Assembly (NCBI RefSeq): GCF_002886255.1
Contig: NZ_KZ614149.1
Span: 3,717,272-3,781,271 of the forward strand
Length of the DNA: 64,000 nt
Origin: Alteribacillus bidgolensis
GTDB taxonomy: Bacteria; Bacillota; Bacilli; Bacillales; Marinococcaceae
Direction of reading: 5' to 3'
Part shown: in pieces, positions 1 to 7,673 of the stretch
Position numbering within the stretch: position 1 is the stretch's first letter
Layout: every line of letters begins with the position of its first letter
Made by a program: the position numbers and the translations under genes
The notes under the pieces: model-generated
Databases searched by the model: none
Told to the model about the DNA's origin: nothing
The model's input: only the letters and a program-made list of their open reading frames with translations

Positions 1-145
1 ATTTTGATTTTTTGTTTGATTCATAGCATGCAAGATATCATCAAAGTGTTTATCTGTGAATTCAACGCTTTCTGATCCCTTTATGTTCTTTGTTTGAAAA
101 GTACGTTTTTTGCTGCTGTTTAGAAAAAGGTGATAACATTTTCAT
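1..145 (-). pseudogene. possible frameshifted gene at the left edge
   Basis: On the minus strand an ATG at 145 follows a GGAGG site (152-156) at good spacing. Its frame reads MKMLSPFSKQQQK and stops at 62 after 27 residues. The neighbouring frame is open from an A6 run (about 105-110) to the window edge and reads like coding sequence (...SVEFTDKHFDDILHAMN...). One indel in the A6 run would join the two. I do not recognise the product. It may be a pseudogene, a sequencing error, or a short peptide gene followed by chance open frame. Confidence 0.35.
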
Positions 146-306
146 TGATTTCCTCCAGCCTCTTTTTATTATAAACAAATGTATATTACTAATAACTTCG
201 GTCTATAAAAAATTTTTGAAGTAGATTCCATAATTCGGCCAAAATCCTTACTCTTATTATAAAAAAATTGTAGAATAAAAGAGTTGGCAACAAAGGGGAT
301 TATAAT

Positions 307-1341
307 ATGAAAGCGTACTTGTTTTTACTAATTACTGCTGTTATCTTTTCAGGTAATATTATTGTAGGAAAGGCAATCAATGACCTTCCTCCTTATACGA
401 TTGCATTTTTTCGGGTCTTTATTGCACTTTTAGTTGTCCTTCCGATAGGCTGGAGGCAAGCCAAACAGTATCGGCCTGTTTTTCAAGAAGAGTGGAAGCC
501 GCTGTTAGGACTGACCCTCACAGGAGTGGCTTTTTTTAATTCGTTTATTTATGCATCTTTGCAATTTACAAGTTCAACGAATGTAGCGATTATGGAATCT
601 GCCATTCCAGTAGTGACCATTATATTTAGTATGCTATTTTTAAAAGAAAAATTGTTTGGTGTTCAATGCCTAGGTGTGATTTTATCAGTTGGTGGTGCTA
701 TTTGGGTGATAACAGAAGGGTCATGGCAGGTAATTCGTGACCTTGCATTTAATATAGGGGACATTATAATGATTGCGGCTGTTCTGACGTGGGTCGCTTA
801 TTCTATTTTAGTTAAGTTTCATATGATGAAGTTTCCGATATACGGAAGCTTATTGGTCATGCTTGCAGCTGCCAATGTTGTACTGCTTCCAATTGCTTCC
901 ATTGAGTGGATAATAGGTGGATTTCCGGCAGTTTTTCAACTCAATCATTCATTAGGTCTATTATATTTGGGCATCTTTCCTTCTGTTATTGCGTTAATAC
1001 TATGGAATAAAGGAGTTGAAGAAGTCGGTCCATCACAGGCGTCCGTATTTCTTAATTTACTGCCTGTTTTCACTATTATAGGATCGCTCCTTTTTCTTGG
1101 CGAAAAAATTACGATCATTCAAGTGCTCGGCGCTCTCGTGGTGATCAGCGGTGTATTACTTACTACCAAAACGAAAAAAGGGAGGGCTGCAAAAAAAGAC
1201 AGTTGTCGTAAAAAAGTGACAACTGTTCTTGCCTGTACTTTAGGAAAGTTTTGCTTGTTAAAGGATCAAAGTATAAGTAAAACTACGACTTCCGCCATAG
1301 GACTCGGCGGCAAGTCGAGTTTTTCTAATAGCTTAGTTTGA
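307..1341 (+). CDS. EamA/DMT-family transporter with repeat-derived C-terminus
   Basis: A drug/metabolite exporter of the inner membrane. Two EamA repeats (about residues 5-137 and 150-290) give ten predicted membrane helices, with the characteristic GVILSVGGAIWV and LGALVVISGVLL ends. The substrate is unknown. The family usually ends near residue 300. Here the frame continues about 45 residues: from residue 297 it reads through a terminator-like hairpin and from residue 312 through a copy of the dispersed repeat. Shifting frame in the A6 or A7 run just before the hairpin would stop translation at the TAA near 1210. The tail therefore looks acquired by a small indel and is probably not functional. 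Confidence 0.85.
   Translation: MKAYLFLLITAVIFSGNIIVGKAINDLPPYTIAFFRVFIALLVVLPIGWRQAKQYRPVFQEEWKPLLGLTLTGVAFFNSFIYASLQFTSSTNVAIMESAIPVVTIIFSMLFLKEKLFGVQCLGVILSVGGAIWVITEGSWQVIRDLAFNIGDIIMIAAVLTWVAYSILVKFHMMKFPIYGSLLVMLAAANVVLLPIASIEWIIGGFPAVFQLNHSLGLLYLGIFPSVIALILWNKGVEEVGPSQASVFLNLLPVFTIIGSLLFLGEKITIIQVLGALVVISGVLLTTKTKKGRAAKKDSCRKKVTTVLACTLGKFCLLKDQSISKTTTSAIGLGGKSSFSNSLV
1199..1230 (+). terminator. terminator-like hairpin inside the DMT transporter tail
   Basis: A perfect 9-bp inverted repeat, acagttgtc (1199-1207) and gacaactgt (1218-1226), is followed by a weak T-rich stretch. Its place at the expected end of the EamA gene suggests it was the original terminator, now inside the extended frame. 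Confidence 0.4.
1242..1330 (+). repeat. dispersed repeat, copy 1
   Basis: It contains the core GTTAAAGGATCAAAGTATAAG, then ACTTCCGCC, and a GGCGGCAAGTCGAG arm ending in TTTTTCTAAT. It matches copies near 13.6, 19.9, 39.8, 40.7 and 49.5 kb. This copy is translated as the C-terminal end of the upstream transporter frame. Confidence 0.85.
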
Positions 1342-1347
1342 ATCTCT

Positions 1348-2214
1348 TTAGGAAGAAATAAATTCACCGCCATTAATGTGAATAGATTGACCAGTCATAT
1401 AGGAAGATTCCTCAGAAGCAAGAAATACATATGCACCAGCATGCTCAGATGGTTGTCCGGGCCGGCCCATTGGACTGGTTGTACCAAAATTTGCTACTCC
1501 TTCTGCCGGGAAGGTGGAAGGAATTAATGGAGTCCAAACAGGACCGGGAGCCACCATGTTGATGCGAATACCTTGCTTTGCGAGCGGTTCTGCAAGGCTT
1601 CTTGTGAAAGCCACAATAGCTCCTTTCGTTGCTGAGTAGTCGATAAGACTTGGATGGCCGCGATAGGCATTAATCGATGTCGTGTTAATAATTGAACTGC
1701 CTTCTTTTAGATGAGGAATAGCTGCTTTTGTAACGTGAAAGTAGGAATAAAAGTTTGTTTGAAATGTTTCTTCCAATTGTTCGGCTGAAACCCCAAAAAT
1801 GTCATCTCTTACATACTGTATAGCTGCATTGTTCACTACAATATCTAACTGTCCAAATTCATCTACGGATTTTTGTACAATATCTTTACAAAAAGCTTCT
1901 TTTTTTAGATCTCCAGAAAGAAGTAAGCACTTAACCCCTTCTGCTTCCACCAGTTCTTTCGTTTCTTTAGCATCTTCGTGTTCGTCCAAGTAAGCAATTG
2001 CAACGTTAGCACCTTCTTTAGCATAAACCATAGAAACAGCACGCCCGATCCCGCTGTCTCCGCCTGTGATTAATGCAGTTCGTCCTTTTAATTTATCGCT
2101 GCCTGTGTACTCTTTTGGCTGAACTGGCAGATGATTCATTTCAGATTCAATACCAGGTTGTCTTGGTTGTGTCTGCGGGGGCTGACCATCTGTTTGTCGT
2201 TGTCTGATATCCAT
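1348..2214 (-). CDS. SDR-family NAD(P)-dependent oxidoreductase (YhdF/YdaD type)
   Basis: A short-chain dehydrogenase of 288 residues resembling the Bacillus general-stress and glucose-1-dehydrogenase-like group (YhdF, YdaD, YhxC). The Gln/Pro-rich N-terminal extension (QPPQTQPRQPG) is typical of that group. Visible motifs are the cofactor loop TGGDSGIGR, NNAA, the catalytic YSATK (YxxxK) and the C-terminal GQSIHINGG. The ATG at 2214 was chosen because AAAGGAGG precedes it by 8 nt; the frame is open about 25 codons further without a better ribosome site. The substrate cannot be read from sequence. Confidence 0.9.
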   Translation of the reverse strand: MDIRQRQTDGQPPQTQPRQPGIESEMNHLPVQPKEYTGSDKLKGRTALITGGDSGIGRAVSMVYAKEGANVAIAYLDEHEDAKETKELVEAEGVKCLLLSGDLKKEAFCKDIVQKSVDEFGQLDIVVNNAAIQYVRDDIFGVSAEQLEETFQTNFYSYFHVTKAAIPHLKEGSSIINTTSINAYRGHPSLIDYSATKGAIVAFTRSLAEPLAKQGIRINMVAPGPVWTPLIPSTFPAEGVANFGTTSPMGRPGQPSEHAGAYVFLASEESSYMTGQSIHINGGEFISS

Positions 2215-2302
2215 GTTTGCTTCCTCCTTTAGGTATCCTGAAAAATGAAACTGTTTTATTTGTTCCACATCATAAGGAAACATAAACAAGAAAATGAAAC
2301 AA

Positions 2303-2332
2303 AGCTGGACTCGTTAGGACGAGGTTCCAGCT
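2303..2332 (-). terminator. terminator of the acyl-CoA dehydrogenase-like gene
   Basis: The stem agctgga...tccagct has an inner ctcgt/acgag pair and is followed on the minus strand by TTTGTTTCATTTTC. The hairpin overlaps the last codons of the gene it terminates. Confidence 0.65.
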
Positions 2333-3477
2333 CTGTTTATGGAATCAGAAGCAAGCAGCATAATGGTCATATCGTCCATTGGCGGATTGTGAAGCCCAGC
2401 TCTGACATCCCTGTAATAACGCTGTAGCGGATTTTGGCTGGATAAGCTTTTTGCACCAGCTATTCTCATCGCTAAATCAACCATGGTAATGGCATCATTT
2501 ACAACGCTGTATTTTACTGCTCCAAGCTCTGGTTTCATTTCTTGTCTTTTTTCGTTAGATGATTCATCCCATTTTTTTGCTACACTGTAAAGGAAGTGAC
2601 TGCTTTTTTGAGCAAGTAGTTCGATTTCTCCAATTTTCTGTCTTACGTTAGGCAAATCTGATATTGTGCCTTTAATACTGTTGGGAGAATATTCTGTGGC
2701 AAATTGAATAGCGTATTCTTGTGCTGCTTTTGCGATTCCAAGATAACAGGCAGGTATGTGAAGCAGCCATCCTGCTGCTGGTTTATCTCCTGGCGCCAGA
2801 TAAGATACAAGATAGTGTTTTGGAATACATACATTTTTTAACACAAGGTCATTACTGCCTGTTCCTCTCATGGCAATGGAGTCCCATGTTTCTTCAATAG
2901 TAAGTCCTTCATTTTCACGAGGAATGAGAAAGTTCGCCACTTTGTCTTCTTTTGGGATGGTGGCGCTTACGACAAAATAGTCAAGCACTGGAGCCATTGT
3001 AGTAAATGTCTTACGTCCGTTGATTTTCCACTGATCTGAACTAAATACAGCAGTTGTTTCAGGTTTTCCACCTCGTGTAGGGCTGCCTGTTGCCGGTTCT
3101 GTTGCAGTATTGTTTAGCAAAGCGCCACGTTGAAGGGCTTCATTGCAAAAGTACTCATAAAGATCTTCTGGCCAGTTCTTTTGTTCTCCAATGTTTTTCA
3201 CAATCCCCATATGCCATCCAATGGATAATGCAGTAGATCCATCAGCTTTCCCAATTATTTCTTGTAATTTCACCAGTTCTAAAAGTGATATTTCTTTTCC
3301 CCCATAATCTTTAGGGATAGTTAAAGCTGTATAACCGATATCTTTTAAATCCTGAATATTTTCTACAGGAAAAGATCCTTCTTTATCATGTATATAAGCT
3401 CGCTCTTTAAAAGGATGAACTGCTTGTTCAAGAGCTGTCAGCCGTTCTTCCATATTGTTTAGATTAAATAGGTCCAT
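2314..3477 (-). CDS. acyl-CoA dehydrogenase family protein
   Basis: A flavoenzyme of the acyl-CoA dehydrogenase superfamily, 387 residues. The N-terminal helical domain carries the fold-typical IPKDYGG, the middle beta domain has ATEPATGSPTRGG and the INGRKTF motif, and the C-terminal helical domain contains AMRIAGAKSLSSQNPLQRYYRDVRAG. The closest well-known group is the DszC/monooxygenase-like and SfnB-like branch, so it may use reduced flavin and oxygen instead of acyl-CoA. That branch assignment is inference. The ribosome site AAAGGAGTG lies just before the ATG at 3477. It is followed by its own terminator and then the SDR gene on the same strand. Confidence 0.8.
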   Translation of the reverse strand: MDLFNLNNMEERLTALEQAVHPFKERAYIHDKEGSFPVENIQDLKDIGYTALTIPKDYGGKEISLLELVKLQEIIGKADGSTALSIGWHMGIVKNIGEQKNWPEDLYEYFCNEALQRGALLNNTATEPATGSPTRGGKPETTAVFSSDQWKINGRKTFTTMAPVLDYFVVSATIPKEDKVANFLIPRENEGLTIEETWDSIAMRGTGSNDLVLKNVCIPKHYLVSYLAPGDKPAAGWLLHIPACYLGIAKAAQEYAIQFATEYSPNSIKGTISDLPNVRQKIGEIELLAQKSSHFLYSVAKKWDESSNEKRQEMKPELGAVKYSVVNDAITMVDLAMRIAGAKSLSSQNPLQRYYRDVRAGLHNPPMDDMTIMLLASDSINRAGTSS

Positions 3478-3582
3478 GTTTTCACTCCTTTGACTGCGAC
3501 CATTCTTATTTTATACCACCACAGCAAAAGAAGTCACTCAAATAAAATGAATTGGACGATGACAAATAAAATGTATATCTCT

Positions 3583-3738
3583 TTAGGAAGAAGATTCTTG
3601 TATTTCTTCTTCTAATGAATTCCAGCCTTTGGCTACATCTTCATGTTGGACCATGAGAAAATAGGCTGCAATTAAAATAGCAAAACCGGTAACGATGGAA
3701 AAATCCAGGAAATAGCCTGCAGTATTATTTTTCAATTG
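3583..3738 (-). pseudogene. C-terminal fragment of an unidentified membrane protein
   Basis: The minus strand is open for about 50 codons and reads like the end of a polytopic membrane protein. A hydrophobic helix (GYFLDFSIVTGFAILIAAYF) is followed by an acidic tail ending EEEIQESSS and a TAA at 3583. An in-frame stop lies directly upstream and there is no start. It is probably the remains of a transporter gene cut off at the point where the BCCT relic begins. Confidence 0.5.
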
Positions 3739-3746
3739 CTACATTT

Positions 3747-4066
3747 TTCATTACATCGCGGATTCAGCTACGTTTGTACTTGGTATGCAAACCTCGCGTG
3801 GTTCTTTAAAGCCGGAAACAAGAGTGAAATTTATTTAGGGAATTATACTTTTTGCTACAGCAGTTATACTCCTTTATTCGGGGGGATTGCAAGCATTAGA
3901 AAACACGATGATTGTTGCAGCTTTCCCTTTTTCTATAATAACGCTGTTTATGATTTATGCCCTTTTTAAAGCTATGAAAGAAGAAAAATCATATTTCAAA
4001 AAGCCTCCTAAAAGAGCTAGTATAGAGCTGGTCCTTTATATACGGGCCGTTTTTTTATTTTTTTAA
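3747..4066 (+). pseudogene. BCCT-family (glycine betaine/choline) transporter relic
   Basis: Read across one frameshift, the plus strand encodes the C-terminal part of a BCCT carrier. FITS is followed after a 1-nt deletion by ADSATFVLGMQTSRGSL, then GIILFATAVILLYSGGLQAL and ENTMIVAAFPFSI, all hallmark BCCT segments. A TAG at 3836-3838 sits where the family has Trp (TGG). Start, N-terminal helices and an intact frame are missing. The frame runs on through a weak terminator to TAA at 4064-4066. Loss of an osmoprotectant carrier is notable in a presumed halophile, though BCCT genes are usually multicopy. Confidence 0.75.
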
Positions 4067-4217
4067 TAATTTGGAAACGAAAAGGAGAGTAGTACATACA
4101 AACCATTCATTTTATTTCCGTTTGTTAGGACGATTTTATTTGTTTTTTTAAATGTGTAAAAATTGGGTTTATAACGAACGAAAAGGGGGATGGGAATAAG
4201 GGAAGGAGGTGACTCGA

Positions 4218-4847
4218 ATGGAAAAAGCGATTTGGAAACAAGTGGTGATCTGGATGATGGCGGGGATGTTTTTTTCTGTCGTTATTGAGAATGCAGAGGC
4301 TTACCAAGGTGCTCTAAAAAAAGAGGACAGAGGAGCTTCTGTTAAGGAGCTCCAAGAAGTATTAATCAACATGGGATATTTACATAGTAATGCTACTGGA
4401 TATTATGGACCGCTGACAGACGAAGCTGTTCAACAATTTCAAAATGACTTTGGTCTTGGGGTTGATGGCATTAGTGGAGCAAACACATTGAGAAAGGTAG
4501 AAGACGTGAAACGAATAGCCCAAACAGTACACGGCGAAGCAAGGGGCGAATCTTTTGAAGGCCAGGTGGCAGTAGCAGCTGTGATTCGAAACCGTCTCAA
4601 CTCTCCACAATTTCCGGAAACGGTAGAAGAAGTGATAACCGAAAGAAATGCTTTTACTGCTGTACAGGATGGTCAGTATTATCTTGAACCGAATACAGCT
4701 GCTTATCAGGCCGTAAGAGAAGCATGGCGAGGACGTGATCCATCCCAAGGCTCCCATTATTATTATAATCCAGTTATTGCTACCTCAGATTGGATTTTAA
4801 CGAGAACAACCAAACTGCAAATCGGCAAACATGTTTTTGCAAATTAA
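4218..4847 (+). CDS. sleB: spore cortex-lytic enzyme, SleB-like
   Basis: A lytic transglycosylase that degrades spore cortex peptidoglycan at germination, 209 residues. The order is an N-terminal signal/anchor helix (about 5-30), a PG_binding_1 repeat (about 38-90, GASVKELQEVLINMGY... DGISGANTL) and a Hydrolase_2/SleB catalytic domain (about 97-209, TVHGEARGE with the catalytic Glu, AAVIRNRL). It is shorter than classical SleB (about 300 residues) because of a short linker, and no ypeB follows. The ATG at 4218 follows GGAAGGAGG; a GTG at 4209 overlaps that site and is rejected. It could equally be named a CwlJ/SleB paralogue. Confidence 0.85.
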   Translation: MEKAIWKQVVIWMMAGMFFSVVIENAEAYQGALKKEDRGASVKELQEVLINMGYLHSNATGYYGPLTDEAVQQFQNDFGLGVDGISGANTLRKVEDVKRIAQTVHGEARGESFEGQVAVAAVIRNRLNSPQFPETVEEVITERNAFTAVQDGQYYLEPNTAAYQAVREAWRGRDPSQGSHYYYNPVIATSDWILTRTTKLQIGKHVFAN

Positions 4848-4973
4848 TCAAGGGAAGAGATAAGCGGAGCATTCACCTCGATTCCTTCCTTCAATTTAAA
4901 AATCCGTTTGTTGGAATAGGAGGAAAGGTATTGGATGTTAAACGACTGCACCGCTTTTACAGCTTTAAAGAAG

Positions 4974-5004
4974 AAAAAGCGCTGGCATTAAACCAGCGCT
5001 TTTT
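4974..5004. terminator. bidirectional terminator between sleB and the next gene
   Basis: Perfect 12-bp stem aaaaagcgctgg / ccagcgcttttt (last base partly in the tail) with a 7-nt loop and A/T tracts on both sides, between convergent genes. Confidence 0.85.
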
Positions 5005-5030
5005 ACTGTTCGCAGAAAGCAGAAAAACTT

Positions 5031-5228
5031 CTAAGAAGGCCGTGTTACTTCGTTTTTAAGAAGTATAACTCGAGGATAAGGATATTCTTCTTCCTCTCCG
5101 GCGAAAGGGTAATCGGTAAATTCTACACAGACAGTTCTTTCGTACTCTGCTATAACTCTGCATTCTTTTTGGTCATAAATCAATAATTCACCTTTTTCAA
5201 ACCAGGATTCTTCTTTATTACTTTCCAT
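5031..5228 (-). CDS. small conserved-looking hypothetical protein
   Basis: A 65-residue acidic protein, predicted cytosolic, with no membrane helix. It contains WFEKGELLIYDQKECRVI and CVEFTDYPFAGEEEEYPYP. A good ribosome site (AAGGGGG) precedes the ATG at 5228; a GTG six codons upstream overlaps that site. I do not recognise the family. It is convergent with sleB and divergent from the gas-vesicle operon. The 280 bp between it and that operon must hold both promoters, which I cannot place firmly. Confidence 0.6.
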   Translation of the reverse strand: MESNKEESWFEKGELLIYDQKECRVIAEYERTVCVEFTDYPFAGEEEEYPYPRVILLKNEVTRPS

Positions 5229-5510
5229 TTTAAAGACCCCCTTCACGTATTAAGTAATTTAAATCAAGTTCAAACAGAAATCAAGCGCCTCGTCTATTTC
5301 TATATCAAAATGCCAATTAGACATACTTAGAACACTTTTTTTATTTTACGTGCTCAGAATAAAAGATGCAATTGATTAAAAGTGAGCCTGTGTAGTAAAA
5401 AATCATCATTTTCTTCTATGCAAGAATGAGTGCGAAAGTTGCAGAATATTCAGGGTTACTCCAGGGAAGGGAGTTTGTAAAGTCTTTACGAACAAAGGTG
5501 GTGAAACACA

Positions 5511-6029
5511 ATTTCTGAAGAAGATTCCAAAATAAATAAACAAAAAATAATAGCAGGTGCTGCTGCAGGCATTAGTGTTACAGGAGGAGCTTTATATGTC
5601 ATGAAAAAAAATGGATTCTCTAAATTAAAAGCCAAAAAAGAAAAAGCAAAAGAAGCAGCCAAAGAAGAAGCTTTAGAACAAGTAGAGGAATCACAGAAGT
5701 TAAAAAACGCAGCGGCAGCAACTGTCATAGCTAAAAAGTTTTATGACGTATTTGAAAAAATTCGTAAAGCAAAAGAACACGTGAAAGAAAATTTAAAAAA
5801 GGCCAGAGAGCATTTGAAAGATAAAGGACAGCAAGCAAAAGAAAACCTCCAGCAGCTTAAGGGTGAAGTAAAAGAAAAAGGAGAAGAAGCAAAAGAAGAA
5901 ATCAAAGAAAATATCGGAGGAGATAATGATGACAGTGGTATAAAGAAACCGTCTGATATAAAAGGCCCCGTTGATGTGAAAGGTGCGACAGACATTAAAG
6001 GTGCAAATGATTTTAAAAAAGTAACGTAA
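5511..6029 (+). CDS. gvpQ: gas vesicle protein GvpQ-like, probable ATT start
   Basis: First gene of the gas-vesicle operon. After an N-terminal hydrophobic stretch (IIAGAAAGISVTGGALYVM) comes a long Lys/Glu-rich coiled coil (about residues 35-125) and a tail with repeated DIKG/DVKG motifs, as in Bacillus GvpQ. The coding frame extends upstream of the first ATG (5601, poorly spaced from any ribosome site) and is bounded by an in-frame TGA at 5502. A strong AAAGGTGG at 5494-5501 sits 9 nt before an in-frame ATT at 5511. An ATT start gives 172 residues; the alternative ATG at 5601 gives 142 and removes most of the hydrophobic segment. Confidence 0.7.
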   Translation: MSEEDSKINKQKIIAGAAAGISVTGGALYVMKKNGFSKLKAKKEKAKEAAKEEALEQVEESQKLKNAAAATVIAKKFYDVFEKIRKAKEHVKENLKKAREHLKDKGQQAKENLQQLKGEVKEKGEEAKEEIKENIGGDNDDSGIKKPSDIKGPVDVKGATDIKGANDFKKVT

Positions 6030-6044
6030 AGGAGTTGATTTAAA

Positions 6045-6317
6045 GTGGCAGCTATTCAAAAGAGTACCGATTCTTCCAGCTTAGCAGAAGTGATTGACCG
6101 TATTCTGGATAAAGGAATTGTTATTGATTTATACGCAAGGGTTTCCCTCGTTGGAATTGAGCTGATTACGGTTGAAGCACGCGTAGTCATTGCAAGCGTA
6201 GATACGTGGTTAAGATATGCAGAAGCAGTTGGCCTTTTAAGAGATGAAGTGCAGGGTGAAATAGATGACGAGTCAAGTGCTAATGAAAGAGGCCAGCAGC
6301 AGTTGAATTTTGCATAG
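6045..6317 (+). CDS. gvpA: gas vesicle structural protein GvpA/GvpB
   Basis: The main structural subunit that polymerises into the ribs of the gas-vesicle wall, 90 residues. The nearly invariant core is present: SSSLAEVIDRILDKGIVID, then ARVSLVGIELITVEARVVI and ASVDTWLRYAEAVGL. The C-terminal tail (about 70-90) is variable and Gln/Glu-rich, like Bacillus megaterium GvpB. It starts with GTG at 6045 after AAAGGAG and lies 15 nt after gvpQ. Confidence 0.97.
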   Translation: MAAIQKSTDSSSLAEVIDRILDKGIVIDLYARVSLVGIELITVEARVVIASVDTWLRYAEAVGLLRDEVQGEIDDESSANERGQQQLNFA

Positions 6318-6327
6318 TTGGAGGAGG

Positions 6328-6357
6328 AGACTCTGAAATAGTGTTTTCAGAGTCTCT
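6328..6357 (+). terminator. attenuating hairpin after gvpA
   Basis: Arms agactctgaaa and ttttcagagtct flank a very short loop in the 70-nt gap between gvpA and the GvpO-type gene. No long T-run follows, so it is more likely an mRNA-stabilising or partially terminating structure. It would suit the need for far more structural protein than accessory proteins. Confidence 0.5.
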
Positions 6358-6386
6358 GGTTCTTACAAATGTAGAGGTGAAAAAAC

Positions 6387-6659
6387 ATGAAAATGGAAGA
6401 AATAATCTCAACAGTTAACGAGTTTTTTTCTAAGCATGTTCAACCGCCTTTTCGCATTACCTCTGTAGTTAAACAAGAAAATGGATGGGATGTTGAACTA
6501 GAAGTAATAGAAGAAAAAGAATATATGAAAGCTTACGCCAAAGACCAACTGCTTGGAGTGTATGAAGCTAAGCTAGACCAAGACATGGAAGTGATTTCTT
6601 TTGAGCGGGTCAGCCTGCGTCCTAGAAGTGCACCGCTAGATAAAAATGAAGGGGGGTAA
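6387..6659 (+). CDS. gas vesicle protein, GvpO family (GvpR position)
   Basis: A 90-residue protein of the GvpO type. The hallmark is the helix-then-sheet pattern with NGWDVELEVIEEKEYMKAYAKDQLLGVYEAKLDQDMEVISFERVSLRPR. It sits between gvpA and gvpN, the position called gvpR in B. megaterium. GvpO proteins are accessory factors needed for vesicle formation in haloarchaea; the exact role in Bacillus is not established. A weak hairpin (gagactctgaaatagtgttttcagagtctc split over 6325-6356) lies in the gap after gvpA and could lower expression of downstream genes relative to the structural gene. Confidence 0.85.
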   Translation: MKMEEIISTVNEFFSKHVQPPFRITSVVKQENGWDVELEVIEEKEYMKAYAKDQLLGVYEAKLDQDMEVISFERVSLRPRSAPLDKNEGG

Positions 6660-6664
6660 ACGTC

Positions 6665-7660
6665 ATGGCAGTTAATAACACAACAACAAAAACAAAAGAA
6701 CAAACAGATGAGGAAAAGAATGAATTTCAGAAGTCATCTGCTTTTACAGAAAATCAAAAAGAGAACGATTCTTCAAAACAAGAAGAACATTTTATAAAAA
6801 CAAAAGAAAAAGCAGAGTTACTCTCGCGGACAAAAAAATATATAGAAGCCGGTTTTCCTGTTCACTTCACCGGACCGTCCGGGGTTGGGAAAACATCAAT
6901 GGCACTCGAATTAGCCCGTCAATTTGATCAGCCTGTTATGCTTCTGCATGGCAACCATGAGCTTTCTAACACGGATTTGTTGGGTGGTTTCACTGGTTAT
7001 ACATCTAAAAAGATGATAGATAATTATGTTAGAACGGTATATAAAAAAGAAGAAAACCTTACAGAGCAATGGAGTCCCGGTCGATTAATGGAAGCTGTTA
7101 AAAAAGGATATACCGTTGTGTATGATGAGTTCACTCGCTCTAAACCAGAGACAAACAATTTATTTCTTTCTGTGTTAGAAGAAGGAGTATTGCCTTTGTA
7201 CGGAATGAAACAAAAGAATTCATTTATCCGGGTCCATCCTAATTTCATGGTGATTTTCACGAGCAATCCGAAAGAATTCGCTGGTGTTTATCATACTCAA
7301 GATGCATTGATGGATAGATTGATCACCATTCCTATAGAAAATGAGGATGAAAAAACGGAAACGCGGGTGCTTGCAAAAAAAACGAATATAACATCAAGAG
7401 AGGCGGGTATTATTATAACGTTTATTTCCCGCATCAGAAAAACGTGCGAAGAAAAAAAAGAACAAGGACCAAGTTTTCGAACAGCAGTCATGATCGCGGA
7501 AATTTGTAGGAAAAACAATATTTCTATAAATAATGAGAATAAAACATTTGCCGATGTGTGCTCGGATATGATCAGCGCTTATATCATGAAGTGCAAAGGA
7601 TACGAAAATCAGAATAAAACGGAACGATTAATCAAACAAGAGCTCAAGAAAACGGAATAA
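6665..7660 (+). CDS. gvpN: gas vesicle protein GvpN, MoxR-type AAA+ ATPase
   Basis: An AAA+ ATPase of 331 residues needed for vesicle enlargement. A charged, low-complexity N-terminus (about 1-50) precedes the ATPase core: Walker A GPSGVGKTSMA (about 74-84), Walker B VVYDEFTRSKPETNN (about 155-170), and sensor FTSNPKEFAG. Those residues appear complete. It follows the GvpO-type gene by 5 nt with a GGGGGG ribosome site, so it is part of the same transcript. Confidence 0.95.
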   Translation: MAVNNTTTKTKEQTDEEKNEFQKSSAFTENQKENDSSKQEEHFIKTKEKAELLSRTKKYIEAGFPVHFTGPSGVGKTSMALELARQFDQPVMLLHGNHELSNTDLLGGFTGYTSKKMIDNYVRTVYKKEENLTEQWSPGRLMEAVKKGYTVVYDEFTRSKPETNNLFLSVLEEGVLPLYGMKQKNSFIRVHPNFMVIFTSNPKEFAGVYHTQDALMDRLITIPIENEDEKTETRVLAKKTNITSREAGIIITFISRIRKTCEEKKEQGPSFRTAVMIAEICRKNNISINNENKTFADVCSDMISAYIMKCKGYENQNKTERLIKQELKKTE

Positions 7661-7673
7661 GGAGTGAAGTAGA

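Noticed and set aside
3736..3969. 77-codon plus-strand frame in the transporter graveyard
   Set aside because: It is out of frame with the BCCT similarity; the real signal lies in the neighbouring frame, which is broken.
4790..5059. 89-codon plus-strand frame overlapping the end of sleB
   Set aside because: It reads through the strong bidirectional terminator at 4974-5004 and into the antisense of the next gene.
5741..6059. Minus-strand frames opposite gvpQ
   Set aside because: They are shadows of the Lys/Glu-rich coiled coil (Phe/Ser-rich complement).
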